Part shown: positions 1 through 4,973 of the stretch, in pieces
Position numbering within the stretch: position 1 is the first letter of the stretch
Layout: every line of letters begins with the position of its first letter
Source of the DNA: an uncultured Phycisphaerales bacterium
GTDB lineage: Bacteria; Planctomycetota; Phycisphaerae; Phycisphaerales; SM1A02
Reading direction: 5' to 3'
DNA: 9,090 nt
Assembly (NCBI GenBank): GCA_946886375.1
Contig: CAMPIL010000135.1
Span: 1-9,090, forward strand
Translations under genes and position numbers: made by a program
The notes under the pieces: model-generated
What the model was told of the DNA's origin: nothing
Seen by the model: the letters and a program-made list of their open reading frames with translations, nothing else
Databases searched by the model: none

Positions 1-278
1 GCATGATGAAGCTAAATGGACCGCTGATGGAGCTCCATGAAGGACTGATGGAGCGCAATCAATCGCAGAAGAAGCTAAGGCAACGGTCGATTGTGCTCCA
101 TGAATGCTGGATGGAGCTCCGGGAATGGGCGATGAAGCGCAGGAAATGCAGCACTGCGCCCCCGGAATTTGCAATGGCGCGCGGGAAATGAGGCGCGGGG
201 AGCGGGAAAGACCGCGCCGGGTCGATGGAATGATGGTTGCAGAGCGGGCAAAACCCGATGGCCGCTGCCAAGTTGCAC
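1..278. repeat. Degenerate 21-bp tandem repeat array (runs off left edge)
   Basis: Units of exactly 21 bp start at 6, 27, 48, 69, 90, 111, 132, 153 and 174. Aligned by hand, columns 1 (A), 6-7 (GC) and 15 (A) are identical in all nine units, and column 14 is A in eight. The approximate consensus is ATGgAGCtC, then about four variable bases, then GAATG. Units at 195, 216, 237 and 258 keep only parts, such as GCGGGAAA or ATGGAATG, so the array decays rightward. No indel breaks the phase over at least 189 bp. In the plus frame starting at 3 it reads as seven-residue units of the type MELHEGL, stopping at TGA 189-191. Two minus-strand frames are open too, as expected of any period divisible by three, so coding is not established. 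ATGGAGC and its inverse also form small hairpins (27-38 and 95-117). Confidence 0.75.
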
Positions 279-368
279 GCCTGATGGTGGGTTTCACGTC
301 TTGCATCGCTCTATCTGCCCTGCTTGCTTGTCATCCAGCGTGGTTGCGCTTCGCTCCTGCCTGGGTTC

Positions 369-422
369 CGCTCCGAAGGAGCGATGGAATGTAGCCACGG
401 GAGAAGCGAGCGCAACCCGTGG
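369..422 (+). repeat. Double-hairpin palindromic element, copy 1
   Basis: Two hairpins sit 11 bp apart. The first has a 6-bp stem (369-374 with 378-383, CGCTCC/GGAGCG) closed by GAA. The second has a 7-bp stem (395-401 CCACGGG with 416-422 CCCGTGG) around a 14-nt loop rich in GCG. The same two modules recur in reverse order and orientation at 572-626, so this is a dispersed element and not two chance hairpins. I associate this style (a small GC hairpin next to a GTAGCCACGGG hairpin) with intergenic repeats of planctomycete-like genomes. That is recall and was not searched. Confidence 0.7.
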
Positions 423-443
423 AGAGAACGTCATCTCTCAATC

Positions 444-461
444 TCGCCCCGGCAGGGGCGA
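444..461. repeat. GC-rich hairpin between the inverted elements
   Basis: A perfect 7-bp stem, TCGCCCC (444-450) with GGGGCGA (455-461), closes a GGCA loop. No T-run follows on either strand, so it does not look like a normal intrinsic terminator. It may be a third module of the palindromic element family, but no second copy is visible near the other element. Confidence 0.6.
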
Positions 462-490
462 CGGAGGCGCACGATTATCTTTCATCCCGC

Positions 491-538
491 TGTGAGTTCG
501 ATCGATTCCGTTGCTGTGAGTTCAAACGATTCCGTTGT
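491..538. repeat. 24-bp tandem duplication (two copies)
   Basis: Positions 491-514 and 515-538 match at 21 of 24 bases. Both start TGTGAGTTC and share GATTCCGTTG near the end. The copies abut exactly. They lie in the spacer between the two inverted palindromic elements and have no other copy in the window. Confidence 0.7.
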
Positions 539-571
539 CCCTCCTGGGCAAACTCGAATACACGCACCTTT

Positions 572-626
572 CCACGGGTTCCGCTTCGCTTCACCCGTGG
601 CCACAGCCCCGCGCCCCTTCGGGGCG
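572..626 (-). repeat. Double-hairpin palindromic element, copy 2 (inverted)
   Basis: This is copy 1 read backward. A 7-bp CCACGGG/CCCGTGG stem (572-578 with 594-600) encloses a 15-nt loop. It is followed by a 6-bp CGCCCC/GGGGCG stem (612-617 with 621-626) closed by TTC. In copy 1 the small hairpin is C/T-G/A mixed, while here it is all G:C, so the stem has changed on both sides and pairing is kept. That compensatory pattern suggests the structure matters more than the sequence. The two copies form an inverted pair about 150 bp apart. Confidence 0.7.
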
Positions 627-752
627 AATTTGCGCATCGAGCAGATCAACGCCCCCAGAAATAGTTTGCTGCTTCCACCTTCAGCGAATGGCAAGAACGA
701 TGTCAGCCGTCAACTCGAAGCCGCGCGGTCGCATATGGGAAAGATGAAGATT

Positions 753-778
753 GAGCAGGTTCCGGGGTCAATCTGCTC
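753..778 (-). terminator. Possible terminator hairpin after the 105-aa gene
   Basis: GAGCAG (753-758) can pair with CTGCTC (773-778) across a 14-nt loop, 29 bp past the stop of the minus-strand gene at 808. On the minus strand it is followed by AATCTTCATCTTT, which is T-rich but not a clean U-run. The bases at 763-779 are also nearly the inverse of 638-655 (CGAGCAGATCAACGCCCC), so this could equally be an arm of a wider inverted repeat. The support is weak. Confidence 0.25.
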
Positions 779-807
779 GAAGCGGCGTGACCACATCAGG
801 TATCGCT

Positions 808-1125
808 TCAATAGTGATCGCCAGGCAATGGTTCAATGCCGAGCCAATGACTTGCACGCATATCTGGCTCTGTTTCTGAAAACCCCTCGTCGCCATACGA
901 GTAGGAACGGCCATCTGTATCTTCGGCAATGAACGGCGAATCGTCAGCAATGAGCTCCAATGATTGCGACAAGTGCCTGAAATCATCCGGAGCAAACATG
1001 TCCCGAAGATCGTCGAGGCAAAGCGGATGCAAACGGATACGACTCGGCCACTTCCCATATCGCGCACGGAAGCCGTCGACAGCGGCGCACAGTCTTATCC
1101 AATTTCTGTCGTGGCCGTTTGGCAT
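808..1125 (-). CDS. Uncharacterised 105-aa protein, divergent from GIY-YIG gene
   Basis: I do not recognise a named family, but the product reads like a real soluble protein. The composition is balanced, with hydrophobic, charged and aromatic residues alternating. Phrases such as NWIRLCAAVDGF (8-19), RYGKWPSRIRL (22-32), GRSYSYGDEGF (72-82) and WLG (94-96) look like conserved blocks. The frame stays open upstream to 1263, but that part lies antisense to the start of the nuclease gene, so I place the start at ATG 1123-1125, which gives a 21-bp divergent spacer. There are no membrane segments, signal peptide or cysteine motif. No Shine-Dalgarno site precedes the start, and a TATTCT hexamer lies 9 nt upstream. 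Its GC (about 52% in a sampled line) is lower than in the transporter genes. The tight head-to-head pairing suggests a function linked to the nuclease, perhaps as an inhibitor or partner. That is inference only. Confidence 0.6.
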   Translation of the reverse strand: MPNGHDRNWIRLCAAVDGFRARYGKWPSRIRLHPLCLDDLRDMFAPDDFRHLSQSLELIADDSPFIAEDTDGRSYSYGDEGFSETEPDMRASHWLGIEPLPGDHY

Positions 1126-1133
1126 TTGGAACG

Positions 1134-1139
1134 TAGAAT
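1134..1139 (+). promoter_or_regulatory. Candidate -10 element (TAGAAT), leaderless layout
   Basis: TAGAAT matches TATAAT at five of six positions and ends exactly 7 nt before the ATG at 1147, so transcription would begin at or next to the start codon. No good -35 element is visible. The overlapping hexamer on the opposite strand (1140 to 1135, TATTCT) could serve the divergent gene, so the two -10 sites may share the same bases. Confidence 0.4.
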
Positions 1140-1146
1140 AGCACGG

Positions 1147-1893
1147 ATGTTTGACGCAGCCGCGCAAGAGACATTGGGACACTACGTCTACGCCCTCTTT
1201 GAGCCGGGAGCCCGGAAGCCATTTTACATCGGCAAGGGCAAAGGCAATCGCGTCTTTTGCCATGCGGTTGGTGAGATTTCACCACAGGAGGCCGCGTCCG
1301 ATGCGGTCTCCCCCAAACTGCACCTCATTCATCAGATCAAAGCGCGGGGCGATGTTGTCGTACAGAAAATCTGTAGATCCGGCCTGACGGAAGATGAAGC
1401 ATTCCTTGTGGAAGCAAGTTTGATCGACATGGTGAACTACATTTCTCCGGATACGTTGCTCAATGAGGTCTCAGGACACGGCACCGCGGATGGCTTTGCA
1501 GATGCCATCGATCTGGCATCGGAGCTATGTGCCAAGCCCCTGAAGTCAGATATGCCGCTCCTTTTGATCAAGATTGAAAAGAAATGGAAGCGGCTGATCG
1601 AGAATTATGGACCGGCCCATGCCGTGCCGCCATCAGAGATTTACAAATCGGTGCGCGGTGACTGGAAGATCAGCAGGACGAAAGCTACGAAGGCACACGC
1701 AGTCCTTGCTGTAGCAAGAGGAATCGTCCGCGCAGCCTATGTTGACGTGGTGTGGTCCGAGTCGAATGAGCCATCGCGCAGAAAGTTCAAAGCCGTTTCT
1801 GCTTCCGCTCCAATCAGTGATTTCGTCGGCTGCTCCGTCGCTGGGCTGTTCCAGAAGGGTGAAGCGAATCCGATTCGATATCTGAATTGTTAG
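1147..1893 (+). CDS. LEM-3-like GIY-YIG nuclease domain protein
   Basis: A 248-aa protein with a GIY-YIG endonuclease fold at the N-terminus. The GIY strand is VYALF (14-18) and the YIG strand is FYIGKGKGNR (26-35). An acidic helix, EDEAFLVEASLI (82-93), contains the likely metal-binding Glu, and LLNEVSGHG (104-112) closes the domain. The YIGKGxGNR version is typical of the LEM-3-like branch found in bacterial stand-alone proteins. Residues about 131-248 form a second unit with VRGDWKIS (169-176), ARGIVRAAYVDVVW (190-203) and a C-terminal NPIRYLNC; I have no name for it, but it may bind the nucleic-acid target. I chose ATG 1147 over the in-frame ATG at 964 because the domain begins soon after it and the extension would cover the divergent gene. 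The expected role is DNA cleavage in repair or defence; the substrate is unknown. GC of 43-57% in sampled lines suggests acquisition. Confidence 0.8.
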   Translation: MFDAAAQETLGHYVYALFEPGARKPFYIGKGKGNRVFCHAVGEISPQEAASDAVSPKLHLIHQIKARGDVVVQKICRSGLTEDEAFLVEASLIDMVNYISPDTLLNEVSGHGTADGFADAIDLASELCAKPLKSDMPLLLIKIEKKWKRLIENYGPAHAVPPSEIYKSVRGDWKISRTKATKAHAVLAVARGIVRAAYVDVVWSESNEPSRRKFKAVSASAPISDFVGCSVAGLFQKGEANPIRYLNC

Positions 1894-1939
1894 GCTCATT
1901 GCTCGCCAGAAGTCACATCTCAACTCCTCGCCCCATCCT

Positions 1940-2467
1940 CTAATACTTCAACACGCTCGCCACGTCGTGGGGTTTGACTCGTTCGCGGCCGTTGAGGAGG
2001 GTCAGTTCGATGAGCACTGAGATACCGATGATCTGGCCGCCGAGGTCCTGGACGAGATCGCAGCAGGCCTTCATCGTGCCGCCGGTGGCGAGCAGGTCAT
2101 CGACCATGAGCACGCGATGCTCGCCGCTCCCGCCCATCAGGGCGTCGGCGTGCATTTCCATCGTGTCGTTGCCGTATTCAAGGGCGTAGGTTTTCGATTT
2201 GCGCGTGTGCGGCAATTTGCCGGGCTTGCGCACGGGAACGAAGCCTGCGTTGAGCGATTGCGCGATGGCGGTGCCGAAGATGAAGCCGCGCGACTCGGCC
2301 CCGACGACGAGATCAACGTGCAATTTTCGGAACGGATTGGCCATGAGTTCCACCGCCAGCGCCAGTCCCGCGGCGTCGGCGAGCAGGGGCGTGATGTCCT
2401 TGAACACGATCCCCGGCTTGGGGAAATCGGGAATCTCGCGGATCAAGGGCTCAAGTCGATGCGGCAT
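1940..2467 (-). CDS. apt: Adenine phosphoribosyltransferase
   Basis: A 175-aa cytoplasmic purine-salvage enzyme that joins adenine to PRPP to give AMP and pyrophosphate. The N-terminal IPDFPKPGIVFKDITPLL (12-29) is the hallmark of bacterial Apt. GAESRGFIFG (56-65) and VRKPGKLP (79-86) carry active-site loops, and VLMVDDLLATGGT (119-131) is the PRPP-binding motif with both aspartates intact. The length is normal for the family. The frame extends upstream to 2596, but that extension is Ala/Pro/Ser-rich and unlike any Apt, so ATG 2465-2467 is chosen. No Shine-Dalgarno site precedes it; TACTCT lies 7 nt upstream. It converges on the GIY-YIG gene across 46 bp with no clear terminator and diverges from the GroES-like gene. 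Confidence 0.93.
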   Translation of the reverse strand: MPHRLEPLIREIPDFPKPGIVFKDITPLLADAAGLALAVELMANPFRKLHVDLVVGAESRGFIFGTAIAQSLNAGFVPVRKPGKLPHTRKSKTYALEYGNDTMEMHADALMGGSGEHRVLMVDDLLATGGTMKACCDLVQDLGGQIIGISVLIELTLLNGRERVKPHDVASVLKY

Positions 2468-2474
2468 GTCCGGC

Positions 2475-2480
2475 AGAGTA
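2475..2480 (-). promoter_or_regulatory. Candidate -10 element (TACTCT) for apt, leaderless layout
   Basis: On the minus strand TACTCT is followed by exactly 7 nt (GCCGGAC) and then the apt ATG, with no Shine-Dalgarno site between. It fits TANNNT but matches TATAAT at only three positions, and no -35 element is evident. Its value lies mainly in sharing the same spacing with the sites at 1134 and 7587. Confidence 0.35.
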
Positions 2481-2580
2481 GCACAACTTCCGTTTTCCTC
2501 GCCAGCAAAATTTCGCTGCGGCGCCGCGCTGGGGGCTGGCTCGTCAGAGGCGGCTGCGGGGCATGGACCGTGCGGTCTGC

Positions 2581-2609
2581 TCGTCATTTGCGCCATCCAT
2601 GTTTATGAT
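2581..2609 (+). promoter_or_regulatory. Candidate promoter of the GroES-like gene
   Basis: TATGAT (2604-2609) matches the -10 consensus at five of six bases. TCGTCA (2581-2586) matches TTGACA at four of six with an ideal 17-bp spacer. The -10 ends only 5 nt before ATG 2615, so the start site would fall on or just inside the start codon. No purine-rich ribosome site is present, so a leaderless mRNA is the simplest reading. Confidence 0.45.
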
Positions 2610-2614
2610 TGGTC

Positions 2615-2938
2615 ATGGCCGAAACCAAACCCAGAGGCACATCGAAGATCGAAACCGTCGAGCCCATCGGCAAGCGCGTGCTCATCCGCAAGGATGAGGA
2701 CAAGAAGCAGACCAAGACCGGCATCCACCTGCCGGACAAGATCGAGATTCCCACGCTCACCGGCCGCATCGTCGCGATCAGCGCGATGATCGCCAACGAT
2801 CAGGACTATCCCATCAAGCAGTACGACCGCGTGCTGTTTGCGCCCAAGAGCGCGATCCCGGTTGATTTCGAAGGCGACAACCGGCTGTTCGTGATTCCCG
2901 TTGAAGATGTGGTGGCGGTGTTTCGGAAGGAAAATTGA
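2615..2938 (+). CDS. GroES/Cpn10-like co-chaperonin
   Basis: A 107-aa protein with one Cpn10 fold. GKRVLIRKDE (19-28) matches the first strand of GroES, where it reads DRVIVKR. KKQTKTGIHLPDK (30-42) is the mobile-loop region with a GIHLP in place of the usual GGIVL, and YDRVLFAPKSA (70-80) and VEDVVAVF (96-103) match the later strands. Such proteins cap GroEL in the cytoplasm, but no groEL follows, so this is probably a stand-alone paralogue or one whose chaperonin lies elsewhere. A ten-residue polar N-terminal extension precedes the fold. An in-frame TTG at 2609 is possible, but ATG 2615 fits better with the -10 site. The stop codon TGA lies inside the first unit of the 7-bp repeat array downstream, so the last residues may have been set by that repeat. 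Confidence 0.82.
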   Translation: MAETKPRGTSKIETVEPIGKRVLIRKDEDKKQTKTGIHLPDKIEIPTLTGRIVAISAMIANDQDYPIKQYDRVLFAPKSAIPVDFEGDNRLFVIPVEDVVAVFRKEN

Positions 2939-2981
2939 CGATTGGCGATTTAGGATTGACGATTTACGATTGACGATTGGC
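2934..2981 (+). repeat. Left array of 7-bp repeats (GATTKRS type)
   Basis: About seven heptamers in phase: ATTGAC, GATTGGC, GATTTAG, GATTGAC, GATTTAC, GATTGAC, GATTGGC. The array contains the groES-like stop (2936-2938) and, on the minus strand, the TAA stop of the four-helix-bundle gene (2966-2964). Positions 2946-2964 are a perfect 19-bp inverse of 3387-3405. It forms one boundary of the cassette 2934-3420. Confidence 0.85.
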
Positions 2982-3347
2982 GGTGCGGTTCGAAGCGGAG
3001 CGCGATCGCAATGTTTTAATGGATGCGACGGTCATGGCGAGAATCTCGTTTGTTTCTAGTTGAAGAGGTTGCAGACGCTTCGATGGAACGATCTTCGCCT
3101 CGATCAGAAGTTCCATCCAATAGCAGGACTCGTCCGCCTCTTCTTCAACGATCTTCAACTTGGCGATCATGTCCGCAGGCGATCGTCCTCGACAGGCGGC
3201 GCGATAATTGGCGCCAACCGATGTGCCCGAACGCAGGAGTTGCTTGCCAAGAATTCCTGCCACGTCATTTCGGGGCAGAGCCTGCACGAGGCGAATGATT
3301 CGCAGCCCCAGTTGTTTTGTTCGATCTTTGACCATCGTTTCGTTCAT
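2964..3347 (-). CDS. Four-helix-bundle protein (23S rRNA intervening-sequence type)
   Basis: A 127-aa, mostly helical protein of the four-helix-bundle family first met in 23S rRNA intervening sequences (TIGR02436/PF05635). The second-helix motif GKQLLRSGTSVGANYRAA (34-51) and the third-helix motif VEEEADESCYWMELL (67-81) are both typical, and the length is close to the family's 115-130. The biochemical role is unknown; pentameric bundles with possible nucleic-acid binding have been proposed. The start is set by AAAGG 7 nt upstream of ATG 3345-3347. The last residues and the TAA stop come from the flanking 7-bp repeat, so the Ser/Arg/Asn-rich tail after about 113 may be partly repeat-derived. 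The gene sits alone on the minus strand between two plus-strand genes, inside inverted repeats, as if inserted as a unit. Confidence 0.88.
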   Translation of the reverse strand: MNETMVKDRTKQLGLRIIRLVQALPRNDVAGILGKQLLRSGTSVGANYRAACRGRSPADMIAKLKIVEEEADESCYWMELLIEAKIVPSKRLQPLQLETNEILAMTVASIKTLRSRSASNRTANRQS

Positions 3348-3354
3348 GTGAGTG

Positions 3355-3359
3355 CCTTT
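3355..3359 (-). promoter_or_regulatory. Shine-Dalgarno site AAAGG
   Basis: On the minus strand AAAGG is followed by CACTCAC (7 nt) and the ATG of the four-helix-bundle gene. It fixes the start and contrasts with the nearby apt and groES-like genes, which have none. Confidence 0.65.
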
Positions 3360-3385
3360 GTGTTGCGATTGAAGTCAACAGCGCG

Positions 3386-3420
3386 TAATCGTCAATCCTA
3401 AATCGTAAGTTGTCAATCGC
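3386..3420 (-). repeat. Right array of 7-bp repeats, inverted
   Basis: Read on the minus strand, heptamers run GATTGAC, AACTTAC, GATTTAG, GATTGAC, GATTA. Positions 3387-3405 are a perfect 19-bp inverse of 2946-2964. The array ends one base before the aroA start codon, so the whole immediate 5' side of aroA is repeat. TAAGTT at 3406-3411 lies 10 nt before that ATG and might act as a -10 site. Confidence 0.85.
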
Positions 3421-3421
3421 C

Positions 3422-4882
3422 ATGCCTCAGATCAACTACACGTTGCCACTGGATCAACTGCCCGATCCGTTGCCGATTGAACCGCTGACCAAGCCGTTTG
3501 ATGTGACGATCACGCCGCCCGGAAGTAAATCCATTACATGCAGGGCGTATGTGCTGGCGGCTTTGGCGGAAGGCGAATCAAAGATTCTGAGGCCGTTGCG
3601 CGCGGATGACACGGATCATCTGTTGAATGCGCTGTGCACGCTGGGCGCGGAAGCGCGCTGGGTGAAGGGCGAGAACCACGATGGCGAGGATGTGTATATC
3701 AAAGGCGTGGCCGGCTGCTTCCCGCGCGGCGGAAACTTATACATGGGAGAGGGGGGGACACCGACGCGGTTTATGATCGCATGCGCCTGTTTGGCGAAGG
3801 AGCCGGTGGTGATTGATGCATCGCCGCGGATGAGAGAGCGGCCGATCGCAGAAGGCGTGGACATGCTGCGGCAATTGGGGGCGCAGATTGAGTATGTCGA
3901 TGAAGAAGGAAGGTTGCCGGTGCGCGTGGTGCCGAACAACACGCTTGTTGGTGGTGAGATTGAGATTCGCAAAACGGCGAGCAGCCAATTCATCTCGGCG
4001 TTGCTCTTGATTGGAAGCCAGCTGCAGCGAGGAATCTCTCTGAAATTTGTCGAGCAAACCACAAGCTCAAGTTACATATACCTGACAACATGGACACTTG
4101 ACCAGTGGCTGTTGCCGCTTCAACTTACTGAGTTTATCAAGGACGCCAAGAGCGATGAAATGCAGCACCGACGAATCAATCTGCCAAATCAGCTGATTTG
4201 TTGCGGCTCATTCACCATCGAACCAGATGCGAGCAGTTGCACCTACTGGCTTGGTGCAGCAGCGTTGAATCCAGGATCGCGAGCGACGATCCCGATGCAA
4301 CCGCTGGCGTCGGGTCAACCAGATCGATCATTCGGTCTGGATATCGCGCAACTGTTCGGCTGCCAATTTGAATTCTTGCAGGACGTTGATGGGAGCATTT
4401 GCAGTTCTGCACTTGTAGGACCGGACCAATTGAGTCTTGGGAATCCGAACACTGATTCCAGTCTGACGCCCGATAGCTCAATGACAGTCGCAGTTATTGT
4501 TGCGCGCGCGCCGTCGGGGATGAGAATCACCGGCCTGCGCACGCTTCGCGTCAAGGAAACCGACCGCATCGCGGCTCTCGCCACTGAACTGCGCAAGGTG
4601 GGGTGCGTCATCGAGACCGGTGAGGATTGGATCGAAATCACACCGCCCAACGCGCAGGGGTCGAGTGGCGCCCGTGCGGCAGAATCGCGCGAGGACACCG
4701 CAGCACGGTCAGTCGAACGACCCATCATCATCGAAACCTACAACGATCATCGCATGGCGATGGCCTTTGCGGTGCTCGGTCTCAATCCGCCCAACGGCGT
4801 GCCGCTGGCCATTCGCAACCCCAAGTGCGTGGCAAAGTCGTATCCGGGCTTCTGGAAAGATTTTGCCAGACTTTATCAATGA
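3422..4882 (+). CDS. aroA: 3-phosphoshikimate 1-carboxyvinyltransferase (EPSP synthase)
   Basis: A 486-aa enzyme of the shikimate pathway that transfers the enolpyruvyl group of PEP to shikimate 3-phosphate; it is the glyphosate target. Key elements are present: PGSKS (33-37) and R41, RMRERP (136-141), SSQF (187-190), PDASS (268-272), PDSSMT with the catalytic Asp351, RVKETDR (376-382), NDHRMAM (441-447) and PKCVAK (467-472). The usual GNAGTAMRP loop reads GEGGTPTRF (110-118), keeping the glycine but changing neighbours that affect glyphosate binding in other enzymes. Residues about 205-265 are poorly conserved, including the S-x-x-Y substrate segment, here SSSY. An Ala/Ser/Arg-rich insert of about 20 residues (410-432) precedes IETYNDHR. 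The protein is longer than the roughly 427 aa of E. coli AroA. There is no Shine-Dalgarno site, and ATG 3422 is preferred over an in-frame TTG at 3410 inside the repeat. GC falls to 43-52% from about 4000 to 4500. Confidence 0.92.
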   Translation: MPQINYTLPLDQLPDPLPIEPLTKPFDVTITPPGSKSITCRAYVLAALAEGESKILRPLRADDTDHLLNALCTLGAEARWVKGENHDGEDVYIKGVAGCFPRGGNLYMGEGGTPTRFMIACACLAKEPVVIDASPRMRERPIAEGVDMLRQLGAQIEYVDEEGRLPVRVVPNNTLVGGEIEIRKTASSQFISALLLIGSQLQRGISLKFVEQTTSSSYIYLTTWTLDQWLLPLQLTEFIKDAKSDEMQHRRINLPNQLICCGSFTIEPDASSCTYWLGAAALNPGSRATIPMQPLASGQPDRSFGLDIAQLFGCQFEFLQDVDGSICSSALVGPDQLSLGNPNTDSSLTPDSSMTVAVIVARAPSGMRITGLRTLRVKETDRIAALATELRKVGCVIETGEDWIEITPPNAQGSSGARAAESREDTAARSVERPIIIETYNDHRMAMAFAVLGLNPPNGVPLAIRNPKCVAKSYPGFWKDFARLYQ

Positions 4883-4966
4883 AACCGCGGATGAATGCAG
4901 ATACACGCAGAGGAAATAGAATGAGCGCGGAACCATTCGTGTTCATCGGCGTTCATTTGCGGTTCA
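4880..4966. repeat. Large imperfect palindrome after aroA
   Basis: The left arm, from 4883 (AACCGCGGATGAATGCAGAT), pairs with the right arm ending at 4965 (GTTCATTTGCGGTT and bases before it). By hand, 21 of about 26 positions match with one 2-nt gap. The left arm follows directly on the aroA TGA. I know this wording (CCGCGGATGAA... TTCATCTGCGG) as a dispersed intergenic palindrome in several GC-rich phyla; that is recall. As RNA it would form a long stem that could end or protect the aroA transcript. Confidence 0.75.
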
Positions 4967-4973
4967 ACTGTCC

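Larger units (their letters stand above)
279..807. other. Gene-free stretch with palindromic repeats
   Basis: I find no convincing gene here. The longest open frame on the plus strand (324-932) runs straight through several hairpins and a tandem duplication, has no recognisable domain and overlaps the better-supported minus-strand gene at 808-1125. The stretch holds the repeats listed separately at 369-422, 444-461, 491-538 and 572-626. A blurred third copy of the larger hairpin may lie at 335-365, where GGTTGCGCTTCGCTCC resembles the loop and stem at 577-592. About 627-752 I see nothing further. Confidence 0.6.

Noticed and set aside
59..278. Two minus-strand open frames of 67-70 codons
   Set aside because: Both are by-products of the 21-bp array: a repeat period divisible by three leaves several frames open at once.
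1..278. CRISPR array
   Set aside because: The 21-bp units abut with no unique spacers between them, and no cas gene is present.
324..932. 202-codon open frame on the plus strand
   Set aside because: It crosses several hairpins and a tandem duplication, has no domain and overlaps the more convincing minus-strand gene.
964..1146. Longer N-terminus for the GIY-YIG protein
   Set aside because: These 61 codons lie antisense to the 105-aa gene and precede the domain; ATG 1147 has the better upstream site.
2468..2596. 43-residue N-terminal extension of Apt
   Set aside because: It is Ala/Pro/Ser-rich, absent from the family, and would cover the divergent promoter region.
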